Shown here: positions 50,690-58,868 of the stretch, in pieces | Layout of the letters: every line of letters starts with the position of its first letter | Numbering within the stretch: the stretch's first letter is position 1 | Source of the DNA: Neoluteolibacter marinus | GTDB taxonomy: Bacteria > Verrucomicrobiota > Verrucomicrobiia > Verrucomicrobiales > Akkermansiaceae | DNA length: 64,000 bases | Direction: 5' to 3' | Assembly: GCF_014904755.1 (NCBI RefSeq) | Contig: NZ_JACZFQ010000040.1 | Coordinates: 36,422 to 100,421, forward strand | Program-made: the position numbers and the translations under genes | Notes under the pieces: generated by a model | Databases searched by the model: none | The model's input: the letters and a program-made list of their open reading frames with translations, nothing else | Told to the model about the DNA's origin: nothing

Positions 50690-52117
50690 TCAAGGGGCGG
50701 GATCGTAGTGGCCCGGGTAGACGACGATCTTCACCACCAGGTCCTCGAGGGCGAGGTCGCCGCCACCCTGGTTGAAGATGCTGAATGATCCGGGAATGGC
50801 GTTCGGACGGGTCGTCAGGGTGACGAGTTCCTTGCCCTGGACGGAGGAGCCTTCGTAGAGCACCGCCCGCCCGGTCCAGGATTCGTAGAGCAAGGTCAGC
50901 GTCCGCGTTTCGAAGGCGCGGATGTCGGTGACCGGCGACGAGGCGGGGCTCTGTTCGTCCTGGAGCCGCCAATGGTGGTTTTCCGCGGAGTGAGCGGACA
51001 CGCTGAACATCCGCTGGCCGTCGGTGTCGTGGAAGAGCAGGCGTTCGCTGGCGAAGGGCTGCTGGCTCTTGTCCTCTTCATTGGACGGCTTGCGGGTGGT
51101 GAAGGTCACCACGTGGGAGATGTTCTTCCCGCGCTCGTCGATCCGCTCGAAGTTCGCGGTCAGCGAGCGCTGTCCGAAGGATGTGTCGAGCGCGCCGTTG
51201 CGGAAGACCTTGGGCTCGACCCGTTCCTCGCCGGCGATGAGCCACGGCTTGCCGGTCTGCGGGCGGCGCAAGGCGGACGGGTCGTTGGCGGGCCGCTCGA
51301 AGTTGTCGGAGAACACGATGCGCTGCCAGGGGAGGTTCTGGACGAAGCGGTCGAGGTCGAGGTCGACATCCACGGCGTCGTCGGCCGGCTTGTAGGCGAT
51401 CGCGAGCCCCGAGGTCACCTGGTGGGTGTTTTCTTGCGGGTCGGTGATCCGGACCTCGCCGTTGCCGACGTGGACTTCGAACGAGCCGTCGGCCTTCGCG
51501 TCCACGCCAAAGCGGGTGCCGATGTCGCGGATCACGGTTCCACCGCAGTGAACCTCGAACCCGTTCCCGCCGGCCGAGATGTCGAAGAAGCCGCGGCCGG
51601 AGATCAGTTCGACGTTGCCGCTCCGGTCGAGAAGCTTCACCCGGGCGGGGCCCTCGAAACAGGCGTTGACGCGGGAAGTGAGGCCGACCTTGACCACGCC
51701 CCGCTCGATGTTCAGCTCCTGGCCGACACTCAGGACCCCGGCCGGGCTGTCGCCCGCGAAGTAGCGGCAATCGGCGGTGCCCTCGACGGTTGCGCCCGTC
51801 TGCGGCAGCTTGATGACCAGGAAAACGATCGCCGTCACCAGCATCAGGATGGCGGCGGCCGCGACCGAGCCGAAGGCGAACTTGTTCCGCATCCGGTTGA
51901 TCATCCACGACCCTTCCATCGCCTTGGCGCGGACGGTGGTGTATTCGGGCATCCGGTAGCGGTCGGTCAGCAGGGAATCGACCGCCAGCAGGTCGTAGTA
52001 GAGCATGCGGGCGGCCTTCGAGGCCAGCAGCTCCTGTTCGATTTCGGCGCGTTCGTCCTCCGAAAGTTGTCGTTCGACCTTCCGGTTCAGCAGCTCTTCC
52101 AATCGGGCGCGTTCCAT
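50690..52117 (-). CDS. FecR-domain membrane protein with extracytoplasmic C-terminal domain
   Basis: 475 residues. The cytoplasmic N-terminus (LEELLNRKVERQLSEDERAEIEQEL, about 1-75) is followed by one transmembrane helix (about 80-103, VAAAAILMLVTAIVFLVIKL). A FecR domain comes next (about 110-240, with VGQELNIERGVVKVGL, VELISGRGFFDI, VIRDIGTRFGVDA). The remaining 230 residues form a beta-rich domain beginning WQRIVFSDNFERP and ending LEDLVVKIVVYP, similar in feel to LamG/DUF1080 folds. FecR proteins transmit an outer signal to an ECF sigma factor. This one lies 5 bp after a sigma gene and may be its regulator. Confidence 0.82.
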   Translation of the reverse strand: MERARLEELLNRKVERQLSEDERAEIEQELLASKAARMLYYDLLAVDSLLTDRYRMPEYTTVRAKAMEGSWMINRMRNKFAFGSVAAAAILMLVTAIVFLVIKLPQTGATVEGTADCRYFAGDSPAGVLSVGQELNIERGVVKVGLTSRVNACFEGPARVKLLDRSGNVELISGRGFFDISAGGNGFEVHCGGTVIRDIGTRFGVDAKADGSFEVHVGNGEVRITDPQENTHQVTSGLAIAYKPADDAVDVDLDLDRFVQNLPWQRIVFSDNFERPANDPSALRRPQTGKPWLIAGEERVEPKVFRNGALDTSFGQRSLTANFERIDERGKNISHVVTFTTRKPSNEEDKSQQPFASERLLFHDTDGQRMFSVSAHSAENHHWRLQDEQSPASSPVTDIRAFETRTLTLLYESWTGRAVLYEGSSVQGKELVTLTTRPNAIPGSFSIFNQGGGDLALEDLVVKIVVYPGHYDPAP

Positions 52118-52122
52118 CGCGG

Positions 52123-52650
52123 TCAGACGGTTTGGAGCTTCTTGCGGATGCAGCGGCGCAGGGAGATGCGCAGCTGGAAGAGCCGCGCCTTGAGCGTGCC
52201 GACACTGCGGTTGGTGGCGGCTGCCAGCGTGTCGAGCGTGGCTGAGCTCCAGTAGTGGTGGCGGATCAGTTGCTCGTCCTTGGGGGTCAACCCGCGGACG
52301 CACTCGGCGAGCGCCAGCTGGCGTTCGGGCAGCTCGTCGGCGACCTTCGGCAGTTCGCGGGCGAAGAGGTCGAGCAGTTCCGTGTTGAGCGGCGTCGTGC
52401 GCGCCTTCGCCTGCTTGCGCATGTAGGCCTTCACCTCGATCTGGGCGACCCGGAACGCCCAGTTCTTGAAGCTGGTGCCCGGCCGGAAGGCCTTGCGCTT
52501 GCGCCAGAGGATGATGTTGACCGCTTGCCGGATGTCAGCGGCCGAGTCCGGATCGTCGCAGAGGGCGCGGATGAAGTACAGCAATTCGCTCTGGCAATCC
52601 GTGAGCTCCTGCACGAATTCCCCCAGCGATGTCTCCTCGGCGTCCGGCAT
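52123..52650 (-). CDS. ECF-type RNA polymerase sigma factor (verrucomicrobial/planctomycetal group)
   Basis: 175 residues: region 2 (YFIRALCDDPDSAADIRQAVN...SFKNWAFRVAQIEVKAYMRK) and region 4 (LIRHHYWSSATLDTLAAATNRSVGTLKARLFQLR, the helix-turn-helix that reads the -35). It resembles the Rhodopirellula/Verrucomicrobium sigma family. ATG at 52648-52650 follows an ECF-type promoter (copy B) by about 10 bp, which suggests autoregulation. Co-transcribed with the FecR-like gene. Confidence 0.88.
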   Translation of the reverse strand: MPDAEETSLGEFVQELTDCQSELLYFIRALCDDPDSAADIRQAVNIILWRKRKAFRPGTSFKNWAFRVAQIEVKAYMRKQAKARTTPLNTELLDLFARELPKVADELPERQLALAECVRGLTPKDEQLIRHHYWSSATLDTLAAATNRSVGTLKARLFQLRISLRRCIRKKLQTV

Positions 52651-52659
52651 GCGATTGGT

Positions 52660-52699
52660 GAAACAGTAGTAACGTCGGGGCCGGCCGCCGAAGTTTAGT
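52660..52699 (-). promoter_or_regulatory. shared ECF-type promoter motif, copy B (sigma factor gene)
   Basis: On the minus strand: ACTAAACTTCGG, then CGACGTTACTACTGTTTC with CGTT at offset 25. It lies immediately before the sigma factor start codon. This is the key evidence that the motif belongs to this sigma factor. Confidence 0.6.
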
Positions 52700-52735
52700 C
52701 GGGCCGGCACTTTGCCGCGCTGGATCCGGGTCCGG

Positions 52736-53491
52736 TCAGTGCCTGCGCTTCTGTTTCAAAAGCCAGGGGTAGAAGGCCGGGTCGTCGTAGGTCTGGGTCC
52801 ACGAGTCGTGCTGCGCTTCCGGGAAAACGGTCAGGGTGGCGTCCTGCGCGCCGGCGCGCTTGAGGGCGTCGATCATCCGCTCGGATTCCTCCAGCGGCAC
52901 GACCGGGTCCTTGGCCCCGTGATAGGCTCGCACCGGGAGCGTCTTGAGGATCTCGCCTTTCTCCCGACCGGCGAGGATCACCTTGATCCTCTCGCCGCCG
53001 CCGCAGATGGGGACGATCGCGGCGAAGCGTTCCGGGTGGCTGAGGCCGAGCGCCCAGGTGCCGTAGCCGCCCATGCTGAGGCCGGTGAGGTAGACGCGGT
53101 CGGGATCGATGTTCTGCTCGGCCATGATCTTGTCCAGCAGGCCCGTGAGTTCGGCCACGTCCCAGGTTTCGCCATCCGGGCACTGCGGGGAAACGACCAC
53201 GCAGGGGAAATCCGGGTTCTTCTCGATCTGCTTCGGCGGACCGTGGGCCTTCACCTTCTCGAGGTTGGAGCCGCGCTCACCGGCGCCGTGGAGGAAGAGG
53301 ATCATCGGGAAGCCCTGCTCGCGCTTGGCATCGTAGTCCCGCGGGAGGAAAAGCAGGTAGTCGAGCGCCTCCTCGCGGGTCACCGTGCGGGCGAAGTGCT
53401 GGTGGGTCTGGGCTCCCGCCTTGGCGGGTTCCGGGTCGGCGGCGCTGGCATTCAGGAGCATGAGGAGCGGAAGGAAGTGGATGGGTTTCAC
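52736..53491 (-). CDS. exported CE1/PHB-depolymerase-like esterase
   Basis: 251 residues from GTG at 53491, which places a signal peptide (PIHFLPLLMLLNASAA) first. The alpha/beta-hydrolase core shows MILFLHGAGERG (oxyanion region), GLSMGGYGTWALG with the nucleophile Ser, YHGAKDPVVPLEES with Asp and EAQHDSWTQTYDD with His. Such enzymes remove acyl or feruloyl groups from polysaccharides or act as peptidases. Its position between the sigma/FecR pair and a lectin protein suggests glycan de-esterification. Confidence 0.75.
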   Translation of the reverse strand: MKPIHFLPLLMLLNASAADPEPAKAGAQTHQHFARTVTREEALDYLLFLPRDYDAKREQGFPMILFLHGAGERGSNLEKVKAHGPPKQIEKNPDFPCVVVSPQCPDGETWDVAELTGLLDKIMAEQNIDPDRVYLTGLSMGGYGTWALGLSHPERFAAIVPICGGGERIKVILAGREKGEILKTLPVRAYHGAKDPVVPLEESERMIDALKRAGAQDATLTVFPEAQHDSWTQTYDDPAFYPWLLKQKRRH

Positions 53492-53810
53492 GATGAGAGA
53501 AACGTCGGGAATCCGCAGTTCGATCGGACGAATCGTGGCATGCAGGGAAAATGTCCGGCGGTGGCGCGGCGGGCTGTCGCGAAGTTTCCGGGATTGCCGG
53601 ACGGATAGATGCGGCACAACTAAACCTGAATTCGGCAAAACTTCGTTTGTTTATCCTGTCGATATTTCTCGGATGATGTGCCGGGTTCCGTCGGTTGCCT
53701 GATGATATGAGCGGGGAACCGGGTGGCGTGGCATTGAATCATGCGGGAGGCGGCGGGCCGGCGTGTCCACGGGGCGCGCTGGGAAACCCGAGAAACCACA
53801 GATAAAACCC
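53492..53810. other. 319-bp divergent intergenic region
   Basis: Separates the esterase (left) from the lectin protein (right). It contains the shared ECF-type motif copy D at 53619-53658 reading rightwards, leaving a leader of about 155 bp. No protein is supported in it. Confidence 0.5.
53619..53658 (+). promoter_or_regulatory. shared ECF-type promoter motif, copy D (lectin protein)
   Basis: CAACTAAACCTGAA, then CGTTTGTTTATCC with CGTT at offset 25. The two blocks match copy C exactly over 14 and 8 bases while the spacer differs. Confidence 0.58.
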
Positions 53811-56252
53811 ATGAAACCTAACATGCGGCCCGGAGGATCCGGGCGGTCACACCGGCGCGCGCTCTTGTCCCTGCTCGCGCTGTCCATCGGCACGGCGGGA
53901 GCCCAGCTCCTGCCGAACGCCGGCTTCGAGTCCAACTTCAGCGGTTGGACCACCTCCCAGGGATCGGGAGCCGCGAGCTTCTCGAATCCCACCGCCTCGC
54001 CCTTCGCGGGATCGAAATCCGCGCGGATCGCGGTCTCCAATCCCGGCGCCGGCACGCGCCCGTCCCTGACCACCACCTTCCAGGCGAGCGCGTCGGAAAC
54101 CTACCTGGTGCGCTGGTTCGCGAAGTCCAGTGTCAACCGCCCGCTGATGCACCTCCAGGTCAGCAGCGCCGGGGGCCCGACCTACTCCGCGGCGGAATAC
54201 CGGCCGTCCTCCAACGGCTGGGAAGGCTACTACTGGTCCTTCCGAGCGTCGGGAACGACCACGCTGAGCATCACCTTCGGGCAGGCGGCGACCTTCGACC
54301 TCGACGAGCTCCAGGTCTTCGACACCCAGAACGCGATCGACCACACCGGCACGCGGCTGGACCCCGAGTTGCACCATCTGTGGCGCTGGGGCCAGCCGTC
54401 GCAATCCGGAGGACTGTTGAACACGGACAATGATATCTCCGTGGAACTCCCCGACGGCCGGGTGGTGTGGCTTTTCAACGACACCTACACGGGGACGCCG
54501 AATCCCTATGACAACAGCACCGGGACGGCGGGCTTCGTCCGCAACATGCTTTTCGTCCAGAACGGCGAGACCCTGACCCCTTGGGCGCCGGGCGCGACCT
54601 CGTTCTCGCCGTCGACCTCGGGCAACTGCTATTGGCCGAACGATGCCTTCGTCGAGGGCTCGAAGCTGAAGATCATCCTGCACGAGGTCGGCGGCTACGG
54701 CCAGTATGTCGGCTGTGCGGTGGCCACCTTGTCGCTGCCGGGGCTCACGCTGGACGGGATCTCGGGACTGTTGCCGTGGCGGATCTCGAAGGTGGTCGAC
54801 GGCGCGGACGGCTACTTCTACGTCTACGGCGGCGATGACGAGAAGAAGGTCGCCAGCGTGCCGAAGGGCAGCTTCAGCAATCTCTCCGCCTGGGAATACT
54901 GGGATGGATCCGGATGGGCGGCGAGTTCCTCGTCGGCCGTCTCGGTGAGCGGCTTTCCCGGTGCCTGGAAGGTCGTGCGGATCGGTCCGAACAACTTCGC
55001 GGCGATCCATTCCGGCTTCGTCGGCGGCCAGATGCTCACCGCCTTCGCCCCCACGCCGGTGGGTCCGTGGACCAGCGCCGAGTGGATCGCGACGCCGGCC
55101 TGGGAGGCACAGAACTCCTACTACTACATGCCCTACCTACACGCCCACACGGTGCAGAACGGCGTCTACGGCGTCGGCTATTCTGACATCGGTCCCGACG
55201 GCGCGGATGGCGCGGGACCTTTCCTGTCGAACCGGCCGGGGAACGACCATTGCTTCTACAACATCCAGTACTTCCGCACGCCGAACCTGCTGGAGATGTC
55301 GCCGTACACCGTGAACTTCTTCAGCGACACCTTTGCCGACAACGACCCCGCGGAGTGGAAAACCTACGGCGGCACCTGGACGGCCGCGTCGGGGACCTAC
55401 TCGGTGGCTGCCTCGGCGGGTCCAAAGGCGATCGCCCTGGGGGTCGTCAATGAGGACGTGACGGTGGAGGCCGACGTGACCGCCAACGGCGGGGACGCGG
55501 GGCTGATCTTCCGCGGGAGCAACTACCGGGTGGGAGCCGATAATCTGAAAGGCTACTATGCCGGGATCAAACCGGGCAGCGGTGTGATCCTCGGGCGGAT
55601 GAACAACAATTGGACGCTGCTCCAATCCTCCCCGATGACGATCGCCAACGGCTCGACCCACCATTTGCGGGTCGTCGCCGCCGGAAGCCTGATCAAGGTC
55701 TACTGCGACGACATGAACACGCCGAAGATCACGGTGACCGACACGACCTTCGCGAGCGGCAGCTGCGGGGTGCGGGCCTTCCTGTCGAACGCGACCTGGG
55801 ACAACTTCGCGGTCAACCTGGTGCCATACGAACTGGAGCCGGGCTGTGCCCCGGGCCAGCGGCTCGACGTGTCCGGCGGTGGCAGCAGCAATGGCACCAA
55901 CGTGCAGATCTGGCAGGACAACAACAGCAACGCCCAGTCGTGGACCCTGCAGGACCAGGGCGACGGTTCCTGGGAATTGATCCCGGCCTGTGCGCCGTCG
56001 CTGCGCCTGGAGACGACGGGCGTGAACAACGGTTCCGCTGGCGCCAACGTGCAGATCTGGGGCGATCACAACGGCTCGGATTCGCGCTGGATCCTCGTTC
56101 CCGCCGGAGACGGGGAGTTCGAGATCCGGCCGGGTCACAACCAGGGGTTGCGACTGGATGTGTTGAATGGCGGGACATCCAACGGCACCAACGTGAGGCT
56201 GTGGACCCCGAGTGGCGGTTCGGCCCAGCGATGGAAATTGATCCCGCGCTGA
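53811..56252 (+). CDS. secreted DUF5005-like protein with ricin-type lectin domain
   Basis: 813 residues. The signal peptide (RRALLSLLALSIGTAGAQ) is followed by a carbohydrate-binding-like beta-sandwich (about 35-180, LLPNAGFESNFSGWTT). A five-bladed-propeller-like DUF5005/DUF4185 domain comes next (about 185-500, HHLWRWGQPSQSGG, VVWLFNDTYTG). A LamG/DUF1080-like sandwich spans about 505-680. The C-terminus is a ricin B lectin domain with three repeats of the 'G-x-x-L-D-V...N-G-T-N-V-x-x-W' and QxW type (about 685-813). It probably binds or trims surface glycans. The mannosidase operon lies just beyond, in the opposite direction. Confidence 0.75.
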   Translation: MKPNMRPGGSGRSHRRALLSLLALSIGTAGAQLLPNAGFESNFSGWTTSQGSGAASFSNPTASPFAGSKSARIAVSNPGAGTRPSLTTTFQASASETYLVRWFAKSSVNRPLMHLQVSSAGGPTYSAAEYRPSSNGWEGYYWSFRASGTTTLSITFGQAATFDLDELQVFDTQNAIDHTGTRLDPELHHLWRWGQPSQSGGLLNTDNDISVELPDGRVVWLFNDTYTGTPNPYDNSTGTAGFVRNMLFVQNGETLTPWAPGATSFSPSTSGNCYWPNDAFVEGSKLKIILHEVGGYGQYVGCAVATLSLPGLTLDGISGLLPWRISKVVDGADGYFYVYGGDDEKKVASVPKGSFSNLSAWEYWDGSGWAASSSSAVSVSGFPGAWKVVRIGPNNFAAIHSGFVGGQMLTAFAPTPVGPWTSAEWIATPAWEAQNSYYYMPYLHAHTVQNGVYGVGYSDIGPDGADGAGPFLSNRPGNDHCFYNIQYFRTPNLLEMSPYTVNFFSDTFADNDPAEWKTYGGTWTAASGTYSVAASAGPKAIALGVVNEDVTVEADVTANGGDAGLIFRGSNYRVGADNLKGYYAGIKPGSGVILGRMNNNWTLLQSSPMTIANGSTHHLRVVAAGSLIKVYCDDMNTPKITVTDTTFASGSCGVRAFLSNATWDNFAVNLVPYELEPGCAPGQRLDVSGGGSSNGTNVQIWQDNNSNAQSWTLQDQGDGSWELIPACAPSLRLETTGVNNGSAGANVQIWGDHNGSDSRWILVPAGDGEFEIRPGHNQGLRLDVLNGGTSNGTNVRLWTPSGGSAQRWKLIPR

Positions 56253-56275
56253 ACTAGGCGATCCCGACACGCAGG

Positions 56276-56309
56276 CGCCGTTCCTCTGTCTGCAGGGGGA
56301 CGGCGTTTT
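56276..56309 (+). terminator. intrinsic terminator after the lectin protein
   Basis: CGCCGTTCC pairs with GGGACGGCG (one G-T wobble) over a 12-base loop and is followed by TTTT and, after GCG, another TTTT. It sits between convergent genes, 24 bp past the stop. Confidence 0.65.
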
Positions 56310-56315
56310 GCGTTT

Positions 56316-58868
56316 TCAGTGGCGTCGGGCCGGCTGCAGATCGGAGACCCGCAGGGTGCGGAAGCCGAGGCGCGGGATTTGCAGCTCCACGGTGCCTTCG
56401 GCAGACGGCTTGAGCGTCTCGATGACGCGGCCGTCGAGTTCGACCAACTCGACCGTGCCGGCGTCGATCCCGAGCTTCACCTGCCGCGGCGAGTCGTCGC
56501 CATGGGAATTGAAGAGGCGGATGAAGATCGCGCCGTCGCGCTCGAACATGGCCGGCACCTGCCACCCCGGGCCGGGATCGACCAGCGAGCGGTCGCTGGT
56601 TTCCCCGCCGCGGGAGAAGGCACCGGTCGCGGGTTCCTGCCAGGCGGCGGACAGGCCCGGGAGATCGGCGGCGTCCCATTTTCCTGCGTGGGGGACCAGG
56701 GCGTAGCGGACTTCGGTCGGGCCCTCGATCCGGTAGTCGCGTGCCCACAGGCCCTTGCCGGCATACTGGAGGGTCAGCCCGAGCGGGTGGTCGGGACCGT
56801 GGGTGTAGCTGGTGGTGTGGTCGCTGAAGAGCGCGAGCCCGGACTTCGCGCCGGCCACGTCGACCCAGTCGAGGATCAGGTTGTGTTTGATCGCGTCCCA
56901 GGATTCGTAGAACGAGTCGACGAGCTGGCTTTCGCAGACGTCGAAGGGCGCGTTCTTGGTGAGTTTCGGCTCGTCGAGCGCGGTGGGGAAGAGGGCGAGC
57001 AACTTGAAGCGGTCCTGATAGGCGGGGCGACGGAAGTTCTTCCAGCCGTCTTTCTCCTCGGACTCGCCGATCCGCGGGTTGCCTTGCCAGTCGATGCGCA
57101 CGTTGCAGTCGATCACCGGTGATCCCTGCGTGAGCGAGAGGCGCTGGGTGAAAGGGCTGCCCGCGATTTCTCCGGCGATCTCGACGGTCGCGCGGAGCGG
57201 GCCGTTCTCGATGATCGTCACCGTGGCCGGATGGTCGGCGCTCGAGTGGAAGCCGCCTTGTTCGTAGAAGTGACCGCGGAGTTCATTGAAGCGGCGTTCG
57301 CTCGCCTGGTCCACGACCTCGCGGTGGTTTTCCCGCTTCGATACCAGGCTGCGGATCGTGCCGCCCTTCGCGGGGTCGAGTTCGATGCGGTAGAGGTCGC
57401 TTTCGAGCACGACGGCATCCGCGGTGGAAGTCGTGGTCACCGTCGCCTGGGGCGAATCTTTATCCTCGCTGAGTGAGACGGTCGCGTAGCCCATCGGCGG
57501 CAAGGTGGCGCGGACCAGCAGGGTGCTTTGGCCCGGCGTGTCCGAGGCGACGACCTGGGTGGGGAAGTTTCCGCCATGGGCATCCCGTGATACCCAGCGC
57601 GAGGGGCCGTCGGTTTTCGGGATCGGCACCCCGACCACGGTGTCGCGCGAGGTGGCGGTCGGGTTGAAAAGCCTCACTGACCTTCCGCGCGGGCGGCCTT
57701 CGCCGTGGAGCAGCGCTTCGATCGCGGTCTCGGTGGCGAGGTCGCTGACGGCATTGGCGACCCTGGTCCAGCGCCGGAGCTGTTCGGCCCAGGTGTTGCC
57801 GGTGCGGCCGTTGTAGGGGACGATCCAGCAGTCGTGGTGCTGGGACAGCAGGACGTTGTGCCAGGCCTCGTCGAAGCCGGCGATCCGCGCCGGCCGGCCG
57901 GCATCGACCCGCGCCATCGCCGCGAGTTTTTCGGCGACGAGCAGCCGGTGCTCGGCCTCGCGGCTCTGTTGCGCCATCCGCTGGAGCACCTGCGCGCCCC
58001 ACATCAGCCCGGGTTTCACATCTTCCTGGGAGAACTTCCAGTCGTCTGTGGTTTCTCCGGCGGTGACGTTGCGGAAGTAGTCGCTCCAGAGGATGGTCTC
58101 GGTCGGCCGGTAGTGGTCCTTCGCCGACCATTTCAGCCATGGCCCGCCGCCCCAGCCGGCGTCCTGCAGGCACATGCCGACCGGGTGCCCGATGCCCTGG
58201 GCAAAGGCCGCCTGGATGTACTCCGGCGAGTTGCCCGACGCGTTGGTCGACCACGGGTTCTCCGGGTGAAGCGATTCGGACTCGTAGCGCGGCACGGTCA
58301 GGATCGACGTGCCGTCGGGACCGATCCAGTTGACCAGCTCGCCGCCGCGGGCGGTGGTGTAGCCTCCCCAGCAGGTGTTCGGGTTCTTCAGCGAGGCGAA
58401 CTCGAAGCCGAAGGACTTGAGCACGCCCGGCAGGCAGCTGGTGAAGCAGGGCTCTTCGGACGAGTAGGTCGTGTACTTGAGCGACGGGAAATGCCCGCGC
58501 ATCGCCCGGATGCCGTGGTCGAACTGGCGGATCACGCTTTCGCCGGAGCTTTGGAAGAAGTAGCTTTGGGCGTAGCTCGGGTTCACCACCTCGATCCGCT
58601 CGCCGGCTTCGATCAGCTTCTTGAACGCGGCATAGGCCGCGGGCTCGAGGTCGCGGGCGACGTCCCAGGTCTCCGGCTCGATCTCGAGGTTGATCTTCCA
58701 CTCGGGATGTTTCCCCAACTGCTCGACGAGGAACGAGGTGTAGCCCGGCGGGTAGTGGCCGTAGACGCCGCCGTGATAGCCGTCGATGAACCAGGCCTTC
58801 CTCGCCTCCTCGGCGTGAAGCGGGCCGAGGCAGGCGAGGGCGAGGAGAAGGGGACGTGTCATGCTCAT
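56316..58868 (-). CDS. GH38-like alpha-mannosidase, divergent
   Basis: 850 residues with a signal peptide (TRPLLLALACLGPLHA). The N-terminal domain has FIDGYHGGVYGHYPPGYTSF and FEFASLKNPNTCWGG. QHHD near residue 340 matches a GH38 zinc-ligand segment, and the second half is the beta-rich GH38 C-terminal fold (LPPMGYATVSL, YRIELDPAKGGTIRSL). The position of the usual nucleophile Asp reads SSEEPCFTS (136-144), and the N-terminal H-x-D zinc motif is not in its normal form, so this is a distant branch. It overlaps GH92 by 4 bases. Expected to act on alpha-mannosides in the periplasm. Confidence 0.72.
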   Translation of the reverse strand: MSMTRPLLLALACLGPLHAEEARKAWFIDGYHGGVYGHYPPGYTSFLVEQLGKHPEWKINLEIEPETWDVARDLEPAAYAAFKKLIEAGERIEVVNPSYAQSYFFQSSGESVIRQFDHGIRAMRGHFPSLKYTTYSSEEPCFTSCLPGVLKSFGFEFASLKNPNTCWGGYTTARGGELVNWIGPDGTSILTVPRYESESLHPENPWSTNASGNSPEYIQAAFAQGIGHPVGMCLQDAGWGGGPWLKWSAKDHYRPTETILWSDYFRNVTAGETTDDWKFSQEDVKPGLMWGAQVLQRMAQQSREAEHRLLVAEKLAAMARVDAGRPARIAGFDEAWHNVLLSQHHDCWIVPYNGRTGNTWAEQLRRWTRVANAVSDLATETAIEALLHGEGRPRGRSVRLFNPTATSRDTVVGVPIPKTDGPSRWVSRDAHGGNFPTQVVASDTPGQSTLLVRATLPPMGYATVSLSEDKDSPQATVTTTSTADAVVLESDLYRIELDPAKGGTIRSLVSKRENHREVVDQASERRFNELRGHFYEQGGFHSSADHPATVTIIENGPLRATVEIAGEIAGSPFTQRLSLTQGSPVIDCNVRIDWQGNPRIGESEEKDGWKNFRRPAYQDRFKLLALFPTALDEPKLTKNAPFDVCESQLVDSFYESWDAIKHNLILDWVDVAGAKSGLALFSDHTTSYTHGPDHPLGLTLQYAGKGLWARDYRIEGPTEVRYALVPHAGKWDAADLPGLSAAWQEPATGAFSRGGETSDRSLVDPGPGWQVPAMFERDGAIFIRLFNSHGDDSPRQVKLGIDAGTVELVELDGRVIETLKPSAEGTVELQIPRLGFRTLRVSDLQPARRH

